Shown here one piece after another: positions 1 through 7,708 of a DNA stretch of 64,000 nucleotides. Under the pieces are notes generated by a model that was not told where the DNA came from, did not search any database, and worked only from the letters and a program-made list of their open reading frames with translations. Position 1 is the stretch's first letter; every line of letters starts with the position of its first letter. The DNA comes from JAIBJN01 sp963748205 (GTDB lineage Bacteria; Actinomycetota; Thermoleophilia; Gaiellales; Gaiellaceae): the NCBI GenBank assembly GCA_963748205.1, contig CAVVIB010000002.1:62001-126000 (forward strand), in the 5' to 3' direction. Position numbers and translations under genes: made by a program.

Positions 1-1
1 G

Positions 2-655
2 GTCGTGCACCTGATCACCCGCGCACAGGGCGGGCTCCACGACTACCAGGCGCTGCTGCACGAGGCCGGTCACGCGCTCCACTACGCCGGCATCGACCCC
101 GACCTCCCGTACACGTTCCGCCGCCTGTCGCGCGACCACGCGCTGACCGAGATCTACTCGTTCCTGCTCGAGTCGATCACCCGCGAGCCGGGCTGGCACG
201 CGATCCACTTCGGGCTCTCCGAGGAGGAGGACGCGGAGCGCGCCGAGTCGGCCCGCTTCCTCGAGGTGCTGCTCTTTCGCCGGTACGCGGCGAAGCTCGA
301 GTACGAGCTCGAGTTCTGGGGCGACTTCGAGAACGCGGCCAACCACGCGCAGACCTACGCCGACAAGCTGCGGGGCGCGATCGGCTTCCGCTACCGGCCG
401 GACGGCTACCTCGCCGACATGGACGGCGACTTCTACTCGGCGGACTACCTGCGCGCCTGGATCCGCACGGCGCAGCTCCGCGCGCACCTGCGGGAGCGGA
501 TCGGTGAGGACTGGTGGCGCCGGCCCGAGACCGGCGAGATCCTGCGCGACCTGTGGGCCGAGGGAACGCGCCCCACGAGCGAGGAGATCGCCGACCGCAT
601 CGGCTTCGACCCGCTCGACACGGCGCCGCTGGTCGAGGAGCTGGTCGCCGCCTAG
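2..655 (+). CDS. C-terminal part of an HExxH zinc metallopeptidase-like protein (5' partial)
   Basis: The reading frame is open from the first bases of the window, so the N-terminus lies upstream; 217 residues are visible. Near the start is HEAGHAL, an HExxH zinc-binding helix in which the two His bind the metal and the Glu is the catalytic base. The rest is helical and acidic, with many Tyr and Trp (LEYELEFWGDFENA), resembling the C-terminal lobe of M3/M32-like gluzincins. The third zinc ligand would be a downstream Glu, possibly within ALTEIYSFLLES. The fold class is well supported but the exact family is not, and no substrate can be assigned. The gene ends 64 nt before a copy of a repeated intergenic element. 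Confidence 0.7.
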   Translation, partial: VVHLITRAQGGLHDYQALLHEAGHALHYAGIDPDLPYTFRRLSRDHALTEIYSFLLESITREPGWHAIHFGLSEEEDAERAESARFLEVLLFRRYAAKLEYELEFWGDFENAANHAQTYADKLRGAIGFRYRPDGYLADMDGDFYSADYLRAWIRTAQLRAHLRERIGEDWWRRPETGEILRDLWAEGTRPTSEEIADRIGFDPLDTAPLVEELVAA

Positions 656-718
656 CTGCTTCGGACCTGTCCGTCGCGACCCGGTCCGCACGAGGCGTGG
701 CGGCGGGGCGCCCCCTCA

Positions 719-778
719 TTTGACGCTAGCGGTGAAATCCGCGCGGGTGGCGCGCGGAACGTGCCGAGCGTGTGCCGG
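719..778 (+). repeat. Intergenic structured repeat, copy A
   Basis: First of three similar intergenic elements (others at 7259 and 14531). It carries an 8-bp perfect stem, TCCGCGCG at 738-745 and CGCGCGGA at 751-758, around the loop GGTGG. It is preceded by a GC palindrome (GGGGCGCCCC) and followed by AACGTGCCGAG. It lies downstream of a plus-strand stop codon, like the other copies. A terminator or small structured RNA is possible; the function is unknown. Together with the small ORF below it accounts for the 311-base gap 656-966. Confidence 0.6.
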
Positions 779-788
779 TCCTGCGCAG

Positions 789-890
789 CTAGCGGCGCTG
801 GCCGAAGTACGCGACCGAGGCGACCGCGAGCCCGGCGAGAGACGCGGCGAGGCCGACGAGGGCCGTCCTGGTGCTCATCGTGCGCTTCAT
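789..890 (-). CDS. Possible 33-residue single-span membrane peptide
   Basis: A short minus-strand ORF begins with ATG at 890, preceded by GAGGGAG two bases upstream. It encodes MKRTMSTRTALVGLAASLAG followed by more small hydrophobic residues and a basic end (FGQRR). This gives a basic N-terminus, one transmembrane helix of about 20 residues and a short basic tail. It sits in the gap between the peptidase and deoC, divergent from deoC. No family is recognised. Short ORFs are common by chance at this GC content, so confidence is limited. Confidence 0.35.
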   Translation of the reverse strand: MKRTMSTRTALVGLAASLAGLAVASVAYFGQRR

Positions 891-952
891 GACTCCCTCA
901 TCGGCACGAATCGCCGGCGAGGTGAGCATCCGGGGCGACGATTGCAGCGGGC

Positions 953-958
953 TACACT
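953..958 (+). promoter_or_regulatory. -10 box TACACT of deoC (leaderless type)
   Basis: TACACT ends 8 nt before the ATG at 967, so transcription would start at or just before the start codon. No clear -35 box is seen. Confidence 0.5.
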
Positions 959-966
959 TTGTCGCC

Positions 967-1905
967 ATGGCGCAGGCACCCGCCTTGCCGAGCGGCTTCG
1001 AGCTTCCGCTCGAGCCGAGACTTCCGCGCATCGGCTCCATCGACCAGGTCGCGGTCGAGGAGCGCGCGGCCACGCTCGCGAAGCGCTCGATCAAGCGCGA
1101 CTCCAAGGTCTTCGCGCTCGACCTCGCCGTGCGCATGATGGACCTGACCACGCTGGAGGGCGCCGACACGCCGGGCAAGGTCGCCGCGCTCTGCTCCAAG
1201 GCGATGCGCCCCGACCCGGCCGACCTGACGGTGCCGTCGGTGGCCGCGGTCTGCATCTACCCGAGTCTCGTCCCGCACGCGCTCGAGCGGCTCGAGGGCA
1301 GCGGCGTCAAGGTCGCCTCGGTGTCGACCGCGTTCCCCTCGGGGCAGGTGCCGACCGAGCTGAAGGTCGAGGAGGCCGCGCGCGTGGCCGAGTCGGGCGC
1401 GGACGAGATCGACATGGTCATCGACCGCGGCGCGTTCCTCTCGGGCCACTACGCGAAGGTCTACGACGAGGTTCGGCGCGTGAAGGAGGTCTCCGGCCGG
1501 GCCCACCTCAAGGTGATCCTCGAGACCGGTGAGCTCGGCACCTACGACAACGTGCGCCGCGCGAGCCTGCTGGCAATCGCCGGCGGCGCCGACTTCATCA
1601 AGACCTCGACCGGGAAGATCCAGCCCGCCGCGACGCTGCCGGTCACGCTCGTCATGCTCGAGGCGATCCGTGACGTCTACGAAGAGACCGGCAAGAAGAT
1701 CGGGATGAAGCCCGCGGGCGGCATCCGCCACGCGAAGCAGGCCGTCCAGTACCTCGTGATGGTCAACGAGACGCTCGGGCCCGAGTGGCTGACGCCCGAT
1801 CTCTTCCGCTTCGGGGCCTCGTCGCTCCTCAACGACGTGCTCATGCAGATCCGCAAGGAGAAGACGGGCCGCTACCAGAGCCCGGACTACTTCACGATCG
1901 ACTGA
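967..1905 (+). CDS. deoC: Deoxyribose-phosphate aldolase
   Basis: This 312-residue class I aldolase splits 2-deoxyribose 5-phosphate into acetaldehyde and glyceraldehyde 3-phosphate in nucleoside salvage. The Schiff-base lysine is K212 in DFIKTSTGK, and the second active-site lysine lies in KPAGGIR. VILETG and the acidic DEIDMVID strand are also typical of DeoC. The protein is longer than short bacterial DeoC (about 220-260 aa) because of an N-terminal extension. ATG 967 is chosen because a TACACT box lies 8 nt upstream. The stop overlaps the ATG of the aldehyde dehydrogenase by one base, implying co-translation with the enzyme that could oxidise the acetaldehyde product. Confidence 0.93.
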   Translation: MAQAPALPSGFELPLEPRLPRIGSIDQVAVEERAATLAKRSIKRDSKVFALDLAVRMMDLTTLEGADTPGKVAALCSKAMRPDPADLTVPSVAAVCIYPSLVPHALERLEGSGVKVASVSTAFPSGQVPTELKVEEAARVAESGADEIDMVIDRGAFLSGHYAKVYDEVRRVKEVSGRAHLKVILETGELGTYDNVRRASLLAIAGGADFIKTSTGKIQPAATLPVTLVMLEAIRDVYEETGKKIGMKPAGGIRHAKQAVQYLVMVNETLGPEWLTPDLFRFGASSLLNDVLMQIRKEKTGRYQSPDYFTID

Positions 1906-3387
1906 TGGCCGAGGTAGAGAAGAGACAGGACCGCTCGCCGGTTCCCTCCGCGTTCGAGTACGCGGAGGCGCCGGAGTCCCGCGACATCGTCCGGCTCGAG
2001 GACCGCTACGGGCTCTTCGTCGGCGGCGAGTGGGTCGAGCCTCGCTCGGGCGAGTACGCCCCGAGCACCGCGCCGCGCGACGAGGAGGCGCTGGCCGAGG
2101 TCGCCTACGCGGGCGCCGAGGACGTCGATCTCGCCGTCGCGCTCCGCGCGCGACGCGTTCGAGAACGGCTGGTCGGATCTCGCTCCCGGTGAGCGGGCGA
2201 AGTACCTCTACCGGATCGCGCGCATCCTCCAGGAGCGCTCGCGCGAGTTCGCCGTGCTGGAGTCGCTCGACGGCGGCAAGCCGATCCGGGAGTCCCGCGA
2301 CGTCGACCTGCCGCTCTCCGCCGCGCACTTCTTCTACTACGCAGGCTGGGCGGACAAGCTCGAGTACGCCTTCCCGAACCGCAAGCCGCGCCCGGTCGGC
2401 GTCGCCGGCCAGGTCATCCCCTGGAACTTCCCGCTGCTCATGCTCTCGTGGAAGATCGCGCCGGCGCTCGCGGCGGGGAACACGGTCGTCCTCAAGCCGG
2501 CCGAGACGACGCCGCTCACCGCGCTCCTCTTCTGCGACGTGCTGCGTCAGGCCGAGCTGCCGCCCGGCGTCGTCAACATCGTCACGGGTGACGGCCGCGC
2601 AGGCGCCGAGCTGGTCAAGCACCCCGAGGTCGACAAGGTCGCCTTCACGGGCTCGACGGAGGTCGGCAAGGAGATCATGCGCGCGGCAGCCGGGAGCCGG
2701 AAGAAGCTCACGCTCGAGCTCGGCGGCAAGGCGGCCAACATCATCTTCGACGACGCGCCTCTCGACCAGGCGGTCGAGGGGATCATCAACGGCATCTACT
2801 TCAACCAGGGCCACGTCTGCTGCGCCGGCTCGCGCCTCTTCGTCCAGGAGTCGGTCTTCGAGGAGGTCGTGGCGAAGCTGAAGCGGCGCATGTCGACGCT
2901 GCGCGTGGGCGACCCGCTGGACAAGAACACGGACGTCGGCGCCATCAACTCGCAGGCGCAGCTCGAGCGGATCAAGGAGCTCGTCGCGGCCGGGGAGGAG
3001 GAGGGCGCCGAGATCTACCAGCCGCCGTGCCAATTGCCGGAGAAGGGCTGGTGGTTCCCGCCGACCGTCTTCACGAACGTCGCGCAGAGCTACCGGATCG
3101 CCCAGGAGGAGATCTTCGGGCCGGTGCTCTCCGTGCTCACCTTCCGCACGCCCGACGAGGCCGTCGAGAAGGCGAACAACACGCCCTACGGCTTGTCGGC
3201 GGGCGTGTGGACGGAGAAGGGCTCGCGCATCCTCTCGATGGCGAACCGGCTCCGGGCCGGGGTCATCTGGGCGAACACGTACAACCGCTTCGACCCGACG
3301 TCGCCCTTCGGCGGCTACAAGGAGTCGGGCTTCGGCCGCGAGGGCGGCCTGCACGGGCTCGCGCCCTACATGGAGTTCGACGAATGA
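1905..3387 (+). CDS. Aldehyde dehydrogenase (apparent frameshift near 2150)
   Basis: NAD(P)+-dependent aldehyde dehydrogenase of about 493 residues. The N-terminus begins at ATG 1905, overlapping the deoC stop, and includes GLFVGGEWVEPRSG. The frame shifts by one base around 2145-2155 and the protein continues as ARDAFENGW. Downstream motifs are complete: NFPLLMLSWKIAPALAAG, FTGSTEVGKE, the Glu in LELGGK, the catalytic Cys in FNQGHVCCAGSR, and EEIFGPV. Coupling to DeoC makes acetaldehyde the likely substrate (inference). Homology is unbroken on both sides of the lesion, so a sequencing indel is more likely than a pseudogene. The stop overlaps the next start as ATGA. Confidence 0.85.
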
Positions 3388-4178
3388 GCCGCCTGCCCGT
3401 CAAGAAGACATACAAGCTCTACGTCGGCGGCGCGTTCCCGCGCTCGGAGTCCGGCCGCACGTACGAGGTCGAAGGCGCGAACGTCGCGCTCGGCTCCCGC
3501 AAGGACGTCCGCGACGCGGTGCGCGCCGCCCGTGGCGCCTTCCCCAAGTGGGCCGGCATGACCGCGTACAACCGCGGGCAGGTGCTGTACCGGGTGGCGG
3601 AGATGATGGAGGGCCGGCGGGCCGAGTTCGCCGAGCTGACCGGGAGCGACGAGGAGGTCGACGCCGCCGTCGATCGCTGGGTTTGGTACGCCGGCTGGGC
3701 GGACAAGCTCGCCCAGGTGCTCGGTGCGTCGAACCCCGTCGCGGGCCCGTACTTCAACTTCACGATCCCGGAACCGACCGGCGTCGTCGGCGTCATCGCG
3801 CCCGAGGAGCCGCCGCTCGCCGGCCTGGTCTCGCGTCTCGCGCCGGTGATCGTCGGCGGGAACGCCGCCGTCGTGATCGCCTCCGAGCGCCGCCCGCTCG
3901 CGGCCGTGACGCTGGCCGAGGTGCTCGCCACCTCGGACGTGCCGGGTGGGGTCGTCAACCTGGTCACGGGGCGCAAGCGCGAGCTCGCGCCGATCGTTGC
4001 GGGCCACATGGACGTGAACGCGCTCGACCTCGGGGGCGCGGAGGACGACGTCGAGGAGCTCGAGCGCCTGGCCGCCGAGAACGTGAAGCGGGTCGTGCGC
4101 AACGGCGATGGGCAGTCGCCGTGGCACGCAGCCTCGTTCCTCGAGCTGAAGACCGTCTGGCACCCCATCGGCGTCTAG
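3384..4178 (+). CDS. Half-length aldehyde dehydrogenase-like protein, no catalytic domain
   Basis: This 264-residue protein aligns with the N-terminal coenzyme-binding half of aldehyde dehydrogenases (LYVGGAFPRSESGRTYEV, WVWYAGWADKL, PEPTGVVGVIAP, VPGGVVNLVTG). It stops before the catalytic cysteine domain. A position such as LDLGGAEDDVEE replaces the usual LELGG context. The frame is intact and the end is followed directly by the next promoter, so the truncation does not look like a sequencing error. It is translationally coupled (ATGA) to the full-length dehydrogenase. It may act as a partner or regulatory subunit of that enzyme (inference); enzymatic activity alone is unlikely. Confidence 0.75.
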   Translation: MSRLPVKKTYKLYVGGAFPRSESGRTYEVEGANVALGSRKDVRDAVRAARGAFPKWAGMTAYNRGQVLYRVAEMMEGRRAEFAELTGSDEEVDAAVDRWVWYAGWADKLAQVLGASNPVAGPYFNFTIPEPTGVVGVIAPEEPPLAGLVSRLAPVIVGGNAAVVIASERRPLAAVTLAEVLATSDVPGGVVNLVTGRKRELAPIVAGHMDVNALDLGGAEDDVEELERLAAENVKRVVRNGDGQSPWHAASFLELKTVWHPIGV

Positions 4179-4186
4179 CGCTGCAC

Positions 4187-4192
4187 TAGGGT
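4187..4192 (+). promoter_or_regulatory. -10-like box TAGGGT before the second deoC-like gene
   Basis: TAGGGT ends 10 nt before ATG 4203. It fits the TANNNT-start spacing seen elsewhere in the window and would give a very short or absent leader. Confidence 0.35.
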
Positions 4193-4202
4193 TTCGAGAC
4201 TC

Positions 4203-4908
4203 ATGGCCCGTCGGCTCGCAGAGCTCGCCAAGACCATCGACCACACCTTGCTGGACCGCAAGGCGTCCGAGGCGGCCCTCGCCCGCGTCTGCGACGAGGC
4301 GCGCGAGCACCACTTCGCGTCGGTCTGCGTCCTGCCGGGCGCGGTCGGCTTCGCGGCCGAGCGTCTGCGCGGCTGCGACGTCAAGGTGACGGCCGTTGTC
4401 GGCTATCCGCAGGGCGGGGACGACCTGCGCGTCAAGCTCGCCGACGCCGAGCGCTGCGTCGCCGAGGGCTCGCACGAGCTCGAGCTCGTCATGAACACGG
4501 AGGCGATGCTCGCCGGCGACTTCCACCACGCGCGCGACGAGCTTGCCGCCGTGGCGCACGCGGTCGGGATGCGCAGCATCAACACGGGCCGCGGCCAGAC
4601 GGTGGTCAAGGTCGTGCTCGAGTGCGAGCGGCTCGGCCCGAAGCGGACACAGCTGGCGTGCTCGATTGCGGAGGGCGTCGGCGTCGACTTCGTCTCGACC
4701 TCGACCGGCGGCGCAACGGAGGCGGCCACGCTCTCCGCCGTCGAGCTTCTCCGGGAGCACCTCTCCGAGCGCATCGCCATCAAGGCGTCAGGCACCGTCG
4801 GGACGGCGCGACGAGGTGGACGAGCTCATCGCGGCCGGCGCGGGGCGCATCGGGACGCCGCACGCGGTCGACGTCATTACGGCGGCCTCGCAGGCGGTCT
4901 CGGCGTGA
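4203..4908 (+). CDS. DeoC-like aldolase paralogue without the Schiff-base lysine (apparent frameshift near 4805)
   Basis: The product of about 234 residues has DeoC-family features (TIDHTLLD, SVCVLPGAV, VVGYPQGG, ELELVMNTEAM). Where active DeoC has the Schiff-base Lys in KTSTG, this protein has S165 in FVSTSTGGAT. The second active-site Lys is kept in IKASGTVG. The frame shifts near 4805, after which the tail reads DEVDELIAAGAGRIGTPHAV and ends at 4908. The residue change lies 110 nt before the indel, in well-conserved sequence, so it is not caused by it. The protein probably lacks ordinary aldolase chemistry; its role is unknown. Confidence 0.75.
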
Positions 4909-5516
4909 GCCGCTTCAGCCAGGCCATCTCCGAGGGCGACGGGATCTCGGTCATCCCCGTCCTCGAAGGAGAGATCGAGAAGCTCGCGGCACTCGCGGAG
5001 AAGGCCGGGGCGGAGGGCATCGCCGTCCACGCGGCCGACATCGCGCGCGCACGGGCGACCACCGGCCTGCCGATTCTCGCCCGCGACGGCGATCCCGCCG
5101 TCGTCCTGGACGCGGGAGGAGACGCGCTCGTGGTCGAGTTTCGCGCCGCGGAGAGCGAGGGCAAGCTCGAACAGCTCTATGCGCGCGCGTTCGACCTCGG
5201 GCTCGACTGCGCCGTCGAGGTTCGCGAGGAGGACGAGCTCGAGGAGGCGCTCGAGCGCGTCGACCCCGAGGTCGTTCTCATCTCGGAAGCGGGGCTCGAC
5301 GACGACGAGGAGCACCTGGAGCGGACGCTCGACCTGCTGGCGGACGTGCCCGCCGGCAAGCTGGTCGTCTCCGAGGCCTGGATCGAGTCGCGCGAGCAGG
5401 TGCTCGCGCTGGAGCGGGCCGGCGTCGACGCGATTCTCATTCATGGGCTCGCGCGGGAGCCGGAGTTCGAAGCGCTCCTCGAGGAGCTCGTCCGTGGCCC
5501 AGAAGCTCGGCACTAG
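4905..5516 (+). CDS. Degenerate indole-3-glycerol-phosphate-synthase-like barrel protein
   Basis: A GTG at 4905 overlaps the previous stop (GTGA) and opens a 203-residue alpha/beta protein. It follows the layout of TrpC: EKAGAEGIAVHAAD, TTGLPILARDGDP where TrpC has LPVLRKDF, LGLDCAVEVREEDELEEALE where TrpC has the VEVH strand, and LVVSEAWIESREQV matching VSESGI. The catalytic Lys of KDF and the NNR motif are not present, so tryptophan synthesis is unlikely. It is coupled to the degenerate DeoC gene and followed by a GTG overlapping its own end. Family assignment rests on pattern matching and is moderate. Confidence 0.6.
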   Translation: MSRFSQAISEGDGISVIPVLEGEIEKLAALAEKAGAEGIAVHAADIARARATTGLPILARDGDPAVVLDAGGDALVVEFRAAESEGKLEQLYARAFDLGLDCAVEVREEDELEEALERVDPEVVLISEAGLDDDEEHLERTLDLLADVPAGKLVVSEAWIESREQVLALERAGVDAILIHGLAREPEFEALLEELVRGPEARH

Positions 5517-7235
5517 CGAGCCCGTCGCCCCGGATCCGCTGACCGGCAACGGCGCGGACGCGGTCGCCGAGCGCGCGCCGAGGCGCCGCCCCGACAGGTG
5601 GGGGCGCTTCGACGGCGTCCCGGTCATGGTGGCCGTCTTCGTCTCGGGCGCCGTTCTGCTCGGTGTGGAGATCGCGGCGAGCCGCGTGCTCGCGCCGTTC
5701 TTCGGCAACTCGCTCTTCGTCTGGGGCTCGCTCATCGGCGTCGTGCTCACGGGCCTCGCAGTGGGCTACTGGCTCGGAGGCGCGCTCGCTGACCGGCTGC
5801 CCGCGACCGGGCTTCTGCTGGGGGTCATGGCCCTGGCGGCGCTCACGATCCTCCTCATTCCGATCATCGACGAGCCGGTGCTGGAGGCGGTCGTGTCCTG
5901 GGATCCCGGGCCGCGGCTGAACCCGCTGATCGCGGCGATTGCGCTCTTCGGCCTCCCGAGCGTCCTCATGGCCGGCGTGACGCCGATCGCCGTGCGCCTG
6001 CGCGCCCAGTCGCTGACGCGCGTCGGGCGCACCGCCGGGCGTCTCTTCTCCATCTCGACCGCGGGAAGCATCTTCGGGACGCTCGCGACCTCGTTCTTCC
6101 TCATCCCGGAGTTCGGCACCGACCAGCTGATCGGGATCGCGGCGGCCGCGCTCTTCGCGGCGGTCGCGGCGGTCGCCCTCGCCGAGCGCCTCGTGATCGC
6201 GGCCGTCCTGGCCGCTGTCGCGACCGTCGGCGCCGGGTACGCGGCGACGGAGCTCGCACCCGAGACGGGCGGCACCCTGTCCGAGGCGGCCGCGCAGAAC
6301 TGGTCGCCGCTGTACCGCACGCGGGGATCGGAGACCGTCCTCGACGCGCGCGACCCGCGCGCCGTCGTCCCGGTGGAGGACCTCCGCGTCGTCTACTCCA
6401 AGCGACACGCAGTACCACCGGCTCTCGGTCGTGGAGGACGCCGACACGCGCTACCTGCGGTTCGACAACTCGCTCCAGAGCGCGATGTACGTCGACGACC
6501 CGCTGCGGACGCGATTCGCCTACACCGATCTCTTCCACCTCGCGGTCGCGTACAACCCGGACGCGGAGAACATCCTCTTCATCGGGCTCGGCGCAGGCTC
6601 CTCGGAGAAACGCATGCTCCAGGACTTCCCCGAGGTGCAGATGCAGGCGGTCGAGATCGACCCGGTGGTGGTCGACGTGGCGCACGACTACTTCGCCGTC
6701 CCGCGCGACGACCCGCGTCTCGAGATCGCGGTAGGCGACGGCCGCCGCTTCCTCGCCGACGACGAGACCCGCTGGGACGCGATCGTGATCGACGCGTTCT
6801 TCGCCGACGCGGTCCCGTTCCACCTCGTCACGCGGGAGTTCGTCCAGCTCGCGCAGTCGCGACTGAACCCGGGCGGCGTGATCGTGACGAACGCCATCGG
6901 CGCCATCGCCGGGCCGGGGTCGCGGCTGTTCCGGTCGATCTACCGCACCTACCGCACGGTCGTGCCGACCGTCGTCGTGCATCCGGCGATCCTCGACGGC
7001 GACTAGGGCGACGAGACGTTCCGGAACCTCATCCTCGTGGCGACCGAGCAGGCGTCCCCGCAACGGACGTTCCTCGCGCAGCGCTGGGACGAGATCCGCG
7101 CCGAGTCGCCGACCGCGCCCGATCTCCGGCAGGCGATCCTCGACTCGCCACGACGCGCTCATCCCGACGGACGACGTGCCCGTGCTCACGGACGACTACG
7201 CGCCGACGGACGCGCTGCTGCTCCTTTTCCAATAG
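5494..7235 (+). CDS. Membrane-anchored spermidine-synthase-like protein (three lesions)
   Basis: The N-terminal part, from GTG 5494 (overlapping the upstream gene by 23 nt), has about seven hydrophobic segments, starting VMVAVFVSGAVLLGVEIAA and including FGLPSVLMAGVTPIAVRL. This resembles the spermidine-synthase-like membrane proteins of actinobacteria. The C-terminal half is a SAM/dcSAM-binding Rossmann fold: ILFIGLGAGSSEKRM, MQAVEIDPVVVDVA, VGDGRRFLADD, WDAIVIDAFF. The frame shifts near 6405, an in-frame TAG lies at 7003-7005 inside a conserved GDETFRNLILVA context, and the frame shifts again near 7150 before ending LTDDYAPTDALLL at 7235. Polyamine synthesis is not proven for this subgroup. 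It could be a pseudogene or carry sequencing errors. Confidence 0.65.
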
Positions 7236-7258
7236 ACGCGCGCGCCGGGGGCCCCCCG

Positions 7259-7317
7259 ATTTCGAGCCTATCGCTGCTCTCCGCGCGGGTGGCGCGCGGA
7301 ATGTGCCGAGTGCTGCG
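7259..7317 (+). repeat. Intergenic structured repeat, copy B
   Basis: Second copy of the element at 719. The 22 bases centred on the hairpin (7280-7301) are identical to copy A: stem 7280-7287 with 7293-7300, loop GGTGG, then ATGTGCCGAG. A GC palindrome (GGGGGCCCCCC) precedes it, as in the other copies. It lies 24 nt after a plus-strand stop, between convergent genes. Confidence 0.6.
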
Positions 7318-7325
7318 CGAGCGCG

Positions 7326-7706
7326 TCAGGAGTCGGCGACGTCCGGACAGCGGTTGTCCGGCGGGAGGGCGCGGCCGTCGTGGTCGAAGCGGCGGCGCGG
7401 GTCGTGCGCGCCTGCCGCTGACATGACCTGCGGCGGGGTGGAGGCGTCCAGGCACACGTAGCCCTGCCTGTCCATCTCGTCCTCGTAGAAGCAGAGGAAG
7501 CTGCCGCTCTCGTCGGCGGCGCAGTCGCCGGAGAATCGCCCCTCGGGCCAGGGCTGCGTCCCGTCCGGCTGCGCCTCGCTCGGGAACGTCGAGTACCGCT
7601 CCTCGACAACCTCTTCGACCTCTGCCGCGTCGTCCGAGCCGCACCCGGCGCCTGCGACGAGCGCGGCGGCTACGAGCACGGCTGCGCAGGCTCCGCGCCG
7701 GCCCAC
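7326..7706 (-). CDS. Small secreted lipoprotein of unknown function
   Basis: 126 residues. A GTG start at 7706 lies two bases after the phosphofructokinase stop. The N-terminus is MGRRGACAAVLVAAALVAGA followed by GCGSDDAAEVEE, a lipoprotein signal peptide with the modified cysteine. The mature part is acidic, rich in Asp/Glu/Pro and holds four further Cys (GDCAADE, FLCFYEDE, GYVCLD, NRCPDV) that could form disulfides outside the membrane. It contains FLCFYEDEMDRQGYVCLD but no recognised domain. It is likely co-transcribed with the kinase. Confidence 0.65.
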   Translation of the reverse strand: MGRRGACAAVLVAAALVAGAGCGSDDAAEVEEVVEERYSTFPSEAQPDGTQPWPEGRFSGDCAADESGSFLCFYEDEMDRQGYVCLDASTPPQVMSAAGAHDPRRRFDHDGRALPPDNRCPDVADS

Positions 7707-7708
7707 GC

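Noticed and set aside
952..3354. Very long minus-strand ORF opposite deoC and ALDH (also 14539-17049, 28234-30681 and 37397-40360)
   Set aside because: These lie exactly opposite conserved genes, have Arg/Ala/Asp-rich compositions typical of shadow frames at high GC, and carry no motif.
7003..7005. In-frame TAG as pyrrolysine or recoding
   Set aside because: No recoding element is evident and the gene has two frameshifts besides; a sequence error or pseudogene is simpler.
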